A stretch of DNA of 64,000 nucleotides, from positions 4,644,638 through 4,708,637 of the forward strand of contig JACSVZ010000004.1 of assembly GCA_014706295.1 (NCBI GenBank), read 5' to 3'. Each line of letters starts with the position of its first letter. Positions within the stretch are counted from its first letter, which is position 1. Position numbers and translations under genes: made by a program. The notes under the pieces are model-generated. The model did not search any database, was not told the DNA's origin, and worked only from the letters and a program-made list of their open reading frames with translations. The stretch comes from Lycocorax pyrrhopterus obiensis (lineage: Eukaryota > Chordata > Aves > Passeriformes > Paradisaeidae). Positions 1-11,914 of the stretch are shown piece by piece.

Positions 1-1013
1 GTATTTTCCTGACAGATCCTTCCTAATTCCTTGACTCAACCTGCCAGGCATCAGGGGCAATTTGTGGCATCATGGAGAAAAGGGGAATTAATGCCAAAAT
101 GCATTTCATCACAGGGTACTTGGTTTTTTTTCCCAGCTGTCACTTGGTCCATCTCTCCCTAATGCACCCTCTTTAAACCACACAGTTGACTGCGTAGTAA
201 CAACCAACTTTCTATATTTCTGTTAGGGAGTCACAAAATAATACCACATGTGGGGGATCAGGCAGTGACCCCAGAGCAATTCTGTACAACCAGAGTTGGA
301 GAATTTGCCTTGAGTGTTTAGGAAATCTTCCCTAAAGGCTGATGCAATGAATGCAGAGTAAATGATTACTGATTTCCTTTTGTCAGGTACTAGACTCGCG
401 TTGATTCCAGCATGCAGTTATTTCATGTGCTTCAAGAAGTCAGACTGTTCCCAGCAGTAACCTGAGATGCAAAATTTTGCTCAATGAAAAATACTTGGTG
501 TTTAGGCAGAATCAGTACGGGTGGATATTGGGTAATTCTGCAATGACTGCCAAGGGACATTTTTCATGTTTGTGTTGGAAATGATACAACTTCTAAATTT
601 TTTAAGTAGTTTTAGTCATGAGTTTGTTCACCTTTGCCAAGGGGGGTGGAATTAGGGTTTCTCTTTAAAAGACTATGTTCACTGAGGGTTTGAGTTTCAC
701 TGGGTGAGGCCTGATGGGCTTTAATCAACAAAAAGAAGATTCCTAGACTCTGAGAGTTTAATGTCTACAGATTGGGAGTAGCCAGAAGATACAGAGGAGA
801 TAAACAGACATTAAGAAACATTACTCCCTGGTGCAGTCAGAGACACCTGGTCTGGGAAAAGGTTTATAAGAGAACCAAAGAATGAGGGCCAAATTAGCAT
901 AGAAGGCAAAGGGGTCAATAACCAATAGGAGACCAAATACTAAGAATTGTGTAATGAATAAGAATTTCTTTAGGGTTTTTATCTATAAATATGTGAAAAA
1001 TCTGGTAAAGAAA
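1..1013. other. Intergenic DNA, nothing recognised
   Basis: AT-rich non-coding sequence on the 5' side of BFSP1. No open frame of convincing length or composition on either strand. DSTN is the expected next gene by human synteny, but none of its exons is visible here. Confidence 0.6.
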
Positions 1014-1125
1014 TATGTGTGATGGAATGATTTCTACTGCACGTGCTGGCTATGTTTGATGGAATGATTTCCGCTGCAAAACTGGGCATGTGTGGATGGA
1101 ATGATTCCCATTGAACATCCTGTAC
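1014..1125. repeat. 37-bp degenerate tandem repeat, three copies
   Basis: GATGGAATGATT starts at 1021, 1058 and 1095, giving an exact 37-bp period. Each copy is preceded by a TATGTKT-like stretch and followed by a diverged CTGC/GGC tail. A short old minisatellite. Confidence 0.8.
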
Positions 1126-2756
1126 AGAATAACATCCTGTCTAGAAAAAAGTAATGCCTGATTCTCTAACACTTACAAGATGGTGTTGGAAAGTTTCTGG
1201 TTTTCCTACAGTTTCAGTGACATTTGGAAGGCAAAGGTCATGGCATTAGGAATGCTTCCTGATGTGATGGCACCTCAGAGTTCAGCTTTGCATGTCTGCT
1301 TTGCATATCTGCTTTGCTTCAAGGGTCACTAGTGTCAAGGCCAGACAGGACAGGGACAGACAGGCTCTTCTGAAGCATTCCTTCCCTGTTCCTCCAGGTA
1401 GTGTGTGTCATATATTTAATCTGTAGGATCCTGACATTTTGGCTTTTTTTTTCACTGCCACCCCAGAGGATTGAAGATCAGACTCATCATCTTGCTTAAA
1501 ATCAGTGCTAATACCTCTCATATTAATTCAAGAGGCAACTGGTCCCTCACCAACTGCAAGCAGCCATAAATTGACCCTAGGATTTATTTGCATAATGATC
1601 TGATCTGTTCTGTGCTGAAAAATTGGTAGCAGTCTTTTTGGATTATAATGGTCTGTGTGAGCATTTCTGTGTACCTTATTAACTTTATAAAGGCACGCAG
1701 CAGATGCTCTGTGTCTGCAGCCTCAAGCTGGACTGTTTTCTTATGACACAAGTAGTTTCTTTTCTAACAGAATTGGGCGTTTTTTGTGGTATGGAAGATT
1801 TGTAATTAGCATGTATTTGCAGAGCAATCTAATTGGGGAAACAAGTAATTATTTTTCTCAGTAGTGCAACAGTGATTTGAGTATTTTCATAATGTGAGAG
1901 GTACCTTAATAACCCAATTGGAGAAATACTTGTATTCTAGTTGTCTACTTTTGTTTGCATATCTGAAGGGAAGGCTGCCCTTTTAAAAATTATTATTATC
2001 ATAAAGAAATAGCCTTTGATTTTTAATCTGTGTCTTGGGGTGGAGTGGGTGGCTCATGGTGATGGGGTTATTCCATAGTCATTTTATGCCCGGAATTGTC
2101 ACTATTGTGGCCCCCTCGCATCCCTCCACCCACCCTTTCCCTTCCCACGGCTCACAGGATATCACAATGGGTGAAGGGTCGGCCCAGGATCCTGCGGGTG
2201 TTGGGGCCCGGGCTGGCTCTTCCTCCCGGGGGGGTTAGAGGCAGCAGCCACGTGGCTGGATCTGATCTGAGATCCTATTGCCCTGTAGTTGGTGGTTTAG
2301 GTTTTTTGTAGTTTGGTTGGTTGGTTGTTTTTTTTTCCTTTGGCACTGCGACCAGGGCCTGCCAGCTTGCTTCCCTGCTTCCCTGCCACTCGGGAGCTCA
2401 GAGCCTGGTTCCAAACCCTGGGACCAAAACCGTGACCACTTTCCACCGGGCCACTGCTCCTGCAGCTGCTCCTGTGTCTTAGGCTCCAAGACTTCAGTTA
2501 GCTGTGGTTTCTACGCTGCAAGCCTGCTTGCCTTCTCCCTGTTTCCTGGCAGTTTGAGAGTCCAGAGCCAATGTGTGGGATGCCACTGGGACTGGGGCTG
2601 CCATCGCCAGACCACTTTTCTGCATGGTAGTCCGACATCGCAACCTGCTGCCTGTAAGCTGTGCAAAGGAGCAGTCTCCCATCCTCCCCTTCACCCGAGC
2701 TCTCACCACCCCCTCAGGAGGTTCCCAAGCCCGCATCGGCGTGCTCCTGAGGCAGT

Positions 2757-2995
2757 GGGGGAGCCATCACAGCCCCTCTGCCTGGCTGGGAGCCAACAGT
2801 GACCCCTGAATCCACAGGGGAACCATCGCAGCCCCTCTGCCTGGCTGGGAGCCAACAGCGACCCCTGAATCCACGGGGGAACCATCGCAGCCCCTCTGCC
2901 TGGCTGGGAGCCAACAGCGACCCCTGACGTCGCGGGGGAGTCACTGCAGACGCTCTGCCTCGACACGAGCCCAGACCGCCCCCTGCCACTTGTGG
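2757..2995. repeat. 59-bp minisatellite inside repeat copy A
   Basis: CCATCRCAGCCCCTCTG recurs at 2764, 2823 and 2882, exactly 59 bp apart. The following CCTGGCTGGGAGCCAACAG is identical in all three. A fourth, diverged unit runs from 2941. The sister element at 55980-56040 has only one equivalent unit (GGCAGAGGGGCTGCAGTGAC), so the array expanded within this copy. Confidence 0.9.
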
Positions 2996-3109
2996 TCGTC
3001 ACTACACCAGAGGGGAAATTGCTTGATGGGCAAGAAAAGGCTGTTACTGGGTTTTCTGGGGTTTTTTGTTGTTGTTCTTGCTGTGGTTGTGGTTGCTTGT
3101 CCATTTTTA

Positions 3110-3151
3110 TACATCCATATATATACACATATGCATATATATATATTTCCT
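3110..3151. repeat. AT-dinucleotide microsatellite
   Basis: An alternating CATATATATACACATATGCA followed by a TATATATA run, lying in repeat copy A and absent from copy B at the matching place. Confidence 0.8.
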
Positions 3152-3300
3152 AGTAAAGACCTGTTATTTCTTTTCCCATATCTTTGCCTGAAAGGGCCAT
3201 AATTTTCCAAGGTTATATAATAATTTGGAGGGGGAGGGTCGTATTTTCCATTCCAGGGAGGTTCCTGTCTTCCTTGGCAGACACCTGTCTTTTAAACCAG

Positions 3301-6300
3301 GGGAATCTCTCTGAGGGAATCTCAAAAAGGAAAGAAAACTGAGGTGTTTCTCACTGCTGAGAAGATATTTTTCTGATTGTAAGTTAATTTCAGAAACTTT
3401 ATCCAACTGACAGCCCTCTCAGACTGCTACCCTGCTTATTGCTGGCTGTTTTTAGATGTAATCAAGGCTGGAGGCATGATGACAGCTAAGGGCACCAGCA
3501 AGAAAATCTCCAGTGACTCAGGCCACAGCAGCACTGGTATAAGAAAGTCGATAAAAAGCAGATCAATTAAAAGGCTAATTAGGAGCATGTCCTTGAAGAG
3601 GCATTTTCCAATACTTTTCTGAACTTAGAGACATGTAGATACACACTTCAAAAGTGCCACTTCTAAGTTTTTCAGCAAGCACTTTGAAAAGCACAGGAGC
3701 TTTAAAGTGCTTTTTAGTCAACCTGACTAATTCCTTTCTTTATTTGCAGTGTGCGTGTCCTCTAACCGGTCTTATACCATAACAACAATAACAAGATGAT
3801 TGCTGGACTATTGCGAGCCAATGTCAATGGCAGTGAACAGATGAACTGTTGCTTCAACCATAGCAAGGGTTTCATTTCTAATGAATACTGTTTAGGTATT
3901 CTCCTCAAGTCACAGACATTATCTTTTTGTTTCCTGAACTTTCAGTGAAGGAGAACTAACATATGCTTTATAAGGTTTCCTGTTTAACGGTATTCATGGC
4001 AAGCACAGCTGAAAAGCAATACAAACAGAAAGGGAGATAATTCTGTTTTCACCTCTCATTTATTCAGAATTTCTTAATTTATCTTGTTACATGTCTTACA
4101 TGCTGTAACATTTCCACTTTCATTTATGGTGAAATTAGGGAAAGGGGAGAAGGAAACACTACCCTGGTGTAATTTTTTTCCAAAAAATTCTCTGATTGAT
4201 CAGTTTTGTTGCAATTGGTGAATTCTGTTTCCTACTCCCAAGACACAAACCTCTCTGTTGTTTACTTCTCCCTCTCTAGGTCTGCTTATTGCTAGACCAC
4301 CTTTGGCAGCTCTGAGAGAAGAGTAATTTTTCAGGAAAACAGAGCAGGTTTTAAAATTGCCTTTTGAATTAGAACCTGTCTGCTTCATTCCTGTGACACT
4401 GCACTAGAGATGTGATCCAGTAAAAATCAGCCCTGCCGAGCACCTTTTTTTATATATCTGCTGCTGGAGAGAATTCAAGCATTTTATCTAGTTTTATTAA
4501 ATTCTGAGAACTTAAGGCAGGATTTTAGCCGTTCCTTGCTAGATATTGAAGGCGAAGGGGAGGGGATAAAAATAAATGGCATGTGTTTACAATCTGCAGT
4601 CTTCTCTGTGCGGAGTGCGTGTAATGGTTCATTTCATTTTGGGGCTATATATTCATGTCCAATATTGTGATGAAACGTTGCTGAGATATGTCTGACAGTA
4701 GCTCCTCAAAGTGAGCACACACGCCTGTGTGCTGTTAGGAAAAACATCATCATTTGCCAGACACGTGGATTTTAACTGTAGTTTTCTGGGCAGGAAAAAA
4801 CAGTAACAGCTGCTGGCATCAGGGACAGGGAGGAGATGCTGTGTGCACTCTGGTGCTGCTGCAGAGGAAAGATACCCATTTCTGGCTCCCTTCTTGCTCT
4901 GTTTTTTGGCCTGTGGGGGCAGGAAGGGCTAATTAGCTCTGAATGCCAGTTTAACCTTGGGGGCAGGTGCCTTTGGTAGCTGTGAGGATCAGGGTCAGCT
5001 TTTCAGTTTTGCACGTGCTGGGATATTTGTGTCTTGATGTCTCACTCATCCTCCTGTGTGATGGCAGCCATCCGTCCTTAACAAGACCCTCGCACTGAGC
5101 CACTCCTGAGGCAGAGGCAGGAGAGGAGTGGGGGTCTGAGCCATTCCCAGGTCTCTCCCCAGTCTGCTGGAGGCTCCTTGTCCTGTTTGCTGTGCTGGTC
5201 CTCCCACCACCGTCAGTGCTGAGATGCGACTAGCTCTTCCTCTGTATCACCATTAGTAGTGGTCCCCAAACAGCCAGCTTGGCATATGCGGGCAGCTGTT
5301 GAATACCAGCCAAAAATTTAAGTTTATCCTTTTTCCCCTTTTTTAGTCTCTTCTTGTCTTCCCCCAATTCTATTGCTTCATTCATTTGGGGTTTTTCTTC
5401 CAGCAGCAATTGCACCTCTCCTCTGGCTCCTGTTTTCCTTGTTCTGTCACAAGAATTCAGATTATTGCCTACAGGGCTCAGGTGGAGCCCAGATTCAGTT
5501 CAGCTGCCTTTCTACTTTTTTTCTGCCCCCAGGATGTCAAATACCCTCTCAGAAAAAGCTTCCTACTCTTTCTTTCTTATATGTAAGGAAAGACCATTTG
5601 GTTTATGAGGCGTGCTATGTCTTTTCTTTCCTCATATTATGAACTCTTCAGTGAGAAAACTATCTTTATTTTCTCTCTTCTGTACTGTGAGGTATATTAT
5701 TGGTCCCATCAAAATTGTATATATTAATTACTATGTTTTTCACTCAAAAAGAATTGGGAAAAACCTTAACATTGCATGAAAAAATTTGGTCTGAAATATT
5801 TCATTCATCAAAGACATTCTGAGAAAACGAGAACTGTTCAAATGAATTTTTTATGGTTTGAAGTGCCAAGGAAATAGTCCCAGTACTTGAAGCTTCTGAA
5901 TCAACTTCTTAACAAATGTTATTTCTACAAAGACTAAATACATATTTCAATTTTAAGCATTTTCAGGGTGACATGATACAGACATATGGTATTATCTCCA
6001 AAATGTTCTGTTCTTACAAATAAGCAATATTAAATAATGAGGTGTACGGATAGGTGCCATCCTGTGCCCCAAGTCAGGGAATATTGAGGGCTGAAAGGAA
6101 TGTTGTCTGCAATTAGCTCAAACTTTCTTCTTGCTTTCTTCAGTTCCACTTTTTTTCCCAGGAGGTCTGAGTTACTCTAAACCACCTGTCAGCTGTCAGA
6201 GGTCTCATTTATTTTTGGTACGTTGTCTTTTGCTGCTTTGTGAATTATTCAGAAAGGGAAAAAATAATCCAAGTGGATAAAATAAAAAGAAGATAGAAAA

Positions 6301-9054
6301 TTAAAAAGAAAAATCTTGAGTATTTACCCAATATTCATATTAGATCCCTGGACTGAAAGGGCATCTATCAGAGTGGCATTTCTTCTGGTTGATAGCCAAA
6401 ATGAAGGGAAAAAAATCTCAGCTCAACTGGGTAAAGCTTATCTGCCTACCACTGCAATTGGGAAACTTAGTTACTTACTATCACAGACTTGCCAGAACAA
6501 AGCATACAAAAATTTTCTGCCATTTTGTTTATGATTACTACAGAAAATTAACAGTGTCATTTTCTTTACTCTGATTCCTGATCCCATGCCCATCTCTCTG
6601 CAGAGCACAACTGAGCACCAGATGTGTGCAGCAGACTTTCTTCTGGCCTGATTTCAAGATGGGATCTTAGAAAGTGATCTGTCCTAGGGCTGCCGTTACT
6701 TTGAGGTATTTATTTGGGCTGGTCCGGTGGAAGATGTGTCCTGGTCAATGCAACAGATATGAACCTTTTCATCAGCACATCCACCTCTGTTAGGGGACTC
6801 ATCTTGATCCCAGCAGGATTTGGTCCCCTTGAGCAGAAGAAACAGCATTTTGCAGCACATCTTCTATTGCAATAAGGACAAAACCCAGCTTGTGTCATAC
6901 AGCAGAGCAAATTCTTTGCAGGAATCTCTGGGGTTGCTTGTGTCAGAGACTGGCATGGTACTCAATCTCCAACACACAGCCTGCTCCTGCTGTAGGACTA
7001 CAGCCCTCTGGTGGTACCAAATCACTTATTTTGTGAAGAGCGCATGACATTATAGAAAAACTCACCTATGGGCCCTGACCGGTGACCTGGTGTTGCCTGG
7101 AGGGGTAAGAATATCTTTGGGCAAAGAGTCCAAGAAGGTGCAAGTCAGCATCCGGCTGTGATGCACTACATGGACATCACCCACCAGATAAAAATTTCTA
7201 AAGCAAGTTCAGAGACTGCATGCAAGGGTGCTTAAGATATGGGAGGATATTTACCTCACAGGAGTGGAAGAGACCTCAGAAATCATTGTCCTGAAAACAT
7301 TACTGGCTCTGCGGAAGAGGCCAGTAAGGACCCCTCAACAGTGTTCTGACAGTCAGCAATGAACTCTTCTCTTTCCTAAAGGCGGGTGAATCAACCATCC
7401 CGTAGTCCTGGGTGGTGTTTGCTTAGCTTGATCTTTAAAGTGGTCCAATGACTGAGATCTTGCAATATTTTTTTCCCTGTGCTCCATTAGAGGAACAATT
7501 ATCCTACTTGTCTTATATCTCATTCATAGCTTATATTGCACAGTTTAAAGTCATTATTCCTTGTCCTATTTACTATGATCATGGAAAAGGAAAAACACAC
7601 AAGACCTATTTTTTTCAGTGTGCTGGTCTCTTTCATATTTGAATATATGTTCTTTGAGTCTTCTTAAAGCTAATCAGCACAAATTCATTTCGTTTTTCTG
7701 ATCAGTCATATTCGCAAAAAGGTTCTGCTTTGAATGTCTTCCCAGCAGTTTTTTCAGATAGGTAATGTTATGTTATATATTTGGACATGGCTCTTGAGCA
7801 TCATTTTTCAAAATGAAGGATAACCTCAATTTCCATCTATGAGATCTCAGCATGAAACACTTGTGACACATTTCATTAGCACGCCCTGTCTGAAGTTTTG
7901 TTCTGGACTACAGGAACAGGAAACCCTGGGCTATAGCATCAGGCTCTGAATAAAGCAAAATAACTTGACAGCAAGGGTGAATTGAGTGCCTCAGCTGAGC
8001 TGTACTGGCAGATGTGATTGTTTTATAGCAGCTGAATAGTTGTACCAACAAGCTGTCATATTATTACTGAGAAAACACTGAACGTGGAGGATTAATTTGA
8101 AAACTCTGAGCACACTGCTGGGGGGGATCTGTTTGACTCTTACCCTGTCTCAACCCACCAATGCAGAAAAGGTTTTTGCCATGAGAAAAGAAGCAGAGCT
8201 GGAAGCCCCCAGGATAGGGAGAATACAGGAGCTCCACGGTTGCCCCACAGCAATGGCCAGCAAAACGTGGCCAACCACAGCTAGGGCTGGACCAGTTCTT
8301 ATCAGAAAGATAAGGTTCCTTTGGATTGTGGCATTTTTTAAAGTATTTTATGAATTTTGATTTAGTTTGAGAAACTTGTATTGACTTAGCCAAGCAGTAA
8401 GGAGTGCAAGCAGGTTTATTGGCACTGCCAAAATATACTCATGTTGTGCGTAAGGGATATAGCCAAGTTAGTCTGCAAAGGAGTTTATAGCAATACAAGC
8501 AATTAAAGAAGAAACAGACCACCCTCTTGTACCACAGGTTTATTGAGCTGTGCAGCAGTAGGTAAACACTTATTCTAGGGTGATGGTGATGTATCATATA
8601 GTGCATTTAAACAGCAAAGAACCGGCCTTCAGATTTTGTTATTGAAGAAGTCACACATAATCTGAGAGCAAAGAGGGAAAGTTCAAATTTTTTCTGTGTG
8701 TTCGTTCTTGTTTTTACTGCAGGCATTAGGATGAAAAGTATTCCTTGTGTAGGTGTTCTTCAATACACACTCATTGATCTAAATCTAAAAAGATTTCAAG
8801 TGGTTTGTCAGGCATTTCATTAATATAGATAACCTTTCAGTCTTTGAGCTGTCTCTAAATAGGAAACAGTGGACAAGATCCTTTTGTAGGAAATTCACCT
8901 TGGTGGTCCATTAGATGAGCCAAATAATTCAGTGCATAATAGAAGCAGATTGATTTTTCTGAGGTGTTTTTCATTCTTTCTTTTTGAAAAGAGTAACAGC
9001 TGCAGTCTGTTCCAAACTGGTTTTCCTTTTAGGCTATCTTATTCTGTTTTCCTG
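3301..9054. other. Intergenic DNA, nothing recognised
   Basis: AT-rich non-coding sequence. Open frames here are at most about 110 codons, overlap on both strands, and lack splice-consistent extensions or a recognisable family. Confidence 0.55.
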
Positions 9055-9517
9055 CATTTGTGTTCAGTTTTGGGCTCCTTACTACCAGAAGGACATGGAG
9101 ATGCTGCAGGGTCTGCAGGACAAGTCTGATGAGGAGGAGCTGAGGGAGCTGGGAGTATTTAGCCTGGAGAAAAGGAGGTCTGGGGAAGACCTTATTTCTC
9201 TCTACAGCTGTATGAAAGGAGGTTGTAGTGAGGTGGGGTTTGTCTCTTCTCCCAAGTAACAAGTGACAGGATGAGAGGAAATGGCCTTAAGTTGTGCCAG
9301 GGGAGGGTTAGATTGGATATTAAGAAAACAATTTTGCTGAAAGGGTTATCAAGCATTGGAACAGTCTGCCCAGGAAAGTGGTGGAATCACCATGCCTGGA
9401 AATGTTCAAAAACTTATGGACGTGACAGCTGGGGGACATGGTTTAGTGGTGAACATGGCAGTGCTGGGTTCTTAGAGGTCTTTTCCAGATTTAACAATTC
9501 TATAATTTTTATGATTT
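9055..9517 (+). mobile_element. CR1 LINE 3' fragment, sense orientation
   Basis: Follows the avian CR1 3' region: CAGTTTTGGGCTCCTTACTA, GAGCTGAGGGAGCTGGGA, GCCTGGAGAAAAGGAGG, TGAAAGGAGGTTGT, GGTCTCTTCTCCCA-like, AGAGGAAATGGCC, AGATTGGATATTA, AAGCATTGGAACAG and a degraded ATTCTATAATTTTTATGATT terminus. A block near 9100 is deleted. It is a 5'-truncated dead copy, about 2 kb upstream of BFSP1. Confidence 0.93.
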
Positions 9518-11307
9518 GCACATTCACAAGCTGTCTGGAGGCCAGGGTGACTCCTTAAGTCACCTCCATCTCAAAAAGTCACTAACACAGAGCCTGAGTC
9601 ATGTAAGCTTGCCTTGGCCCTGGTAAAGCTGTGTCTGCAGCAAGTCAACAGCAGAAACTGCCCAAGATGAGGTCTTGGAATCAGGGATCTCACCTTAGAG
9701 ACATGCATGTAATAGCAAAGTGTGCTATACCAAACCTAGATTTTCCCGATAGAAAATTTAGGGATACATTTCAATAACAAAAACTGGGACTGCAGACAGA
9801 CCACTCAGTTTAGGGACATGGTGAAATGTTGAAAGGCCTGTCCTTTTGTTACCTAAGGAGTTAAGGTCAGCATGGAGTCAGTGCTTCTTCCAGCCCCCGA
9901 GAGAAAGATGGAATAGCACTCACATCGGCTATTATTGTACTGAAAGGCTGTCTAAAGCCGTAAAAACTCTTGCCATGAAAATACACCGCCCACAATCCAG
10001 CAGAATCTACTTTCTGATCTCTTCTGGAAGACTAACTTTGTAAAAAGCTCCGCTACATTGTTGGGGTAAGCAGGCTGGTCCAGCCAAAGAGCTGCAAATG
10101 CCGATACATTTGTGCAGCATGGAGACCAGTGGTTTCACGTTCACTGGTTCATAAAGATCCCAGACATTTCTGAAAGATCTATCCCTGTTTTGCTATTTAT
10201 ATAGTTTGGAAGCAGACTATGGAGCTGCACAGTCTGTGTGCACAGCCTAATTTAATTTTCTGAAAAATCATTTGATCTTTTCCCATTGCACTTCCAAATA
10301 ATCTGAACCAGAATAAGAAATATGAAGGAAACGTCTAATGAATTTTTCCCCCTTTTGATTCAGATTTAGTAGCAGAGAACCCAAACTTTAGAGTCGCCTG
10401 AGCACCAGCTGCTTTCTTCACCTCTGTACTTGCCATCAGTGAGCTGAGCTCTGTTGAGCTTCAAAATACATGTGATTTAAATATTCATTTGAGATATGGC
10501 CATTAAAAAGTGAAATTGACTTTTATATGAATTATTAACAGAGATCTCAAAATTGGACTATCTTGGTATAGGGCTTTTTGTCTGGGCAAGTAGATTAAGG
10601 AAGAAGAGGTCCAAGAAATACAAGTTTTCAAAATCAAAGACAGGGAAAACATACTAGAGGAGACACATCGAGGGGAAATGAAAGCCTCTCAGGGAATGGC
10701 AGCACACAAGACTCCATTATGATGGAAGTAAAGGAAGAATGGTGGCTCCCCATGGGATAATATGGAAAGGCCACCAAGTCATGAGACAACATGGCTTTTG
10801 GCTGTCCCAAGGAAAGTGGCTTGCTAAAGGGGCTTTGTTAAGCCTGGCGCTTTTAATACCACTGCTGCTTTGGGTGCTTCTCATGCCAGGTAGAATTAAC
10901 ATGCAAAAAGCCTGACATGAAGCCTGAAATGAGCCAAATCTTGTCCATGGAGCTGGAGATATATTAATTTTTATATACCATCCCAGCATTCTAAATGATG
11001 GCAAAACTGTCAAATAACAAAAGTCTAAGGCTGCTATCCACTCACACCAAAATCCTGGCTCAGCAGAAGGCCTCTGCACAGAGCCCTGGGGACACCCCCA
11101 TGGGACAAAGCTCTCCCCCCAGCACAGCCATGAAAGGCTTTGAGCTCAGCTTCCAAAACTGCAAAGCATTTGTTTTGTTTTCCATGGATAATGCTTTAAT
11201 CCACCGGGTGAAATCTGGACATTGCTCTCTTTTGTTCTGGCTGTACATAATTGCAGTGCTCGAAAAGAAAAGCCCCTAGCCCTTCTGTGACCACTGCTCC
11301 TCTGAAC
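9518..11307. other. BFSP1 upstream intergenic DNA
   Basis: No coding signal recognised. The distal BFSP1 regulatory region may lie here. A SOX-like CTTTTGTTC occurs near 11228, but it is not strong evidence. Confidence 0.5.
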
Positions 11308-11543
11308 TGCTGACGCCTGGATGGGCAGCTCCAAGGCGGGGCCATTGGGATTTATTTAGTTCACTGCCGCAGATGATGCCTTTAGTGCCACAAACCACCC
11401 TGGAGACAAGCCCTAATCATCTGGGGGGGTGATTATGTTCAGTTCTTTCTCCCCAAACCCCCCAGACATAATTCAGATCCAAACTGGAGAGACAGGCAGG
11501 CACACAAGAGGGGACCCCGGCACTGCACAGCCCCTCTGAAGCC
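11308..11543 (+). promoter_or_regulatory. BFSP1: Probable BFSP1 promoter and 5' UTR
   Basis: The region just upstream of the BFSP1 ATG. Visible elements are a MAF half-site-like TGCTGAC (11308-11314), an inverted CCAAT box (ATTGG, 11344-11348), an AT-rich TTTATTTAG (11351-11359) and an inverted homeodomain pair TAATCA/TGATTA (11414-11419 and 11430-11435). Lens promoters are commonly driven by L-MAF/c-MAF, PAX6, SOX and PROX1. The start site cannot be placed from sequence alone, and each motif is individually weak. Confidence 0.45.
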
Positions 11544-11914
11544 ATGTACAGGAGCAGCTTCCTCCGTGAGGTACGCAAGGAGAAGTACGAGCGGTCGGAT
11601 GCCTACGATGAGCTGCGAGGCTCCCCGGAATTTGACAGTTTGGCCCAAGCCCGGGGCCTGGAGAACCTGCAGGAGCTCAACGAGCGCTTCGCCAGCTACA
11701 TCAACCGGGCGCGTGTGCTGGAGCAGCGCAACACCATCCTGCGCAAGCAGCTGGAGACCTTCCAGCGCATGGATGAGCTGGTGGGCTTGGACGAGGCCTT
11801 TGCTGGGCAGATCGAGTTCAACCGCCAGCGAATGCGGGAGCTGGCTTCCGACCGAGCCAAACTGGAGCGGGAGGAGAAGGATGCCCAGCGCATGCTCGAT
11901 GAGTACCGCAACAA
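11544..11914 (+). CDS. BFSP1: BFSP1 exon 1: head, coil 1A, start of coil 1B
   Basis: Encodes residues 1-123 plus two bases of Lys124. The ATG at 11544 opens [19 protein letters not shown], which fits the filensin N-terminus, and no upstream in-frame ATG is better placed. The IF helix-initiation motif [19 protein letters not shown] lies at about 45-63. The exon is GC-rich compared with its surroundings. It ends AA|GTAAGG with the donor at 11915. The apparent TAA stop just beyond is created by the donor itself. Confidence 0.96.

Larger units (their letters stand above)
2035..3300 (-). mobile_element. Interspersed repeat copy A (LTR/ERV-like), inverted relative to 55745
   Basis: The reverse complement of about 2941-3300 aligns closely with 55745-56010: shared blocks include GGTTTAAAAGACA, CTGCCAAGGA, CTGGAATGGAAAA, CAAATTATT, AATAACAG and TCTTTACTAG. 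The homology continues, weaker, towards 2600. The left boundary is approximate. GC-rich, with decayed CpGs. Long open frames on both strands inside it look like by-products of base composition. An avian endogenous-retrovirus LTR or leader is the most likely class, but I cannot name the family. Confidence 0.6.

Noticed and set aside
2278..2802. 174-codon open frame, + strand
   Set aside because: Lies in a GC-rich repeat with overlapping frames on both strands; low-complexity, no family match, and partly minisatellite.
2757..2995. CRISPR-like direct repeats
   Set aside because: Contiguous 59-bp units with no unique spacers, in a vertebrate genome; an ordinary minisatellite.
8984..9259. 91-codon open frame rich in Glu/Leu
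   Set aside because: It is within the CR1 3' region and explained by that repeat.
1..11307. Search for DSTN exons expected upstream of BFSP1 by synteny
   Set aside because: No destrin/cofilin coding sequence was recognised on either strand; it probably lies left of the window.
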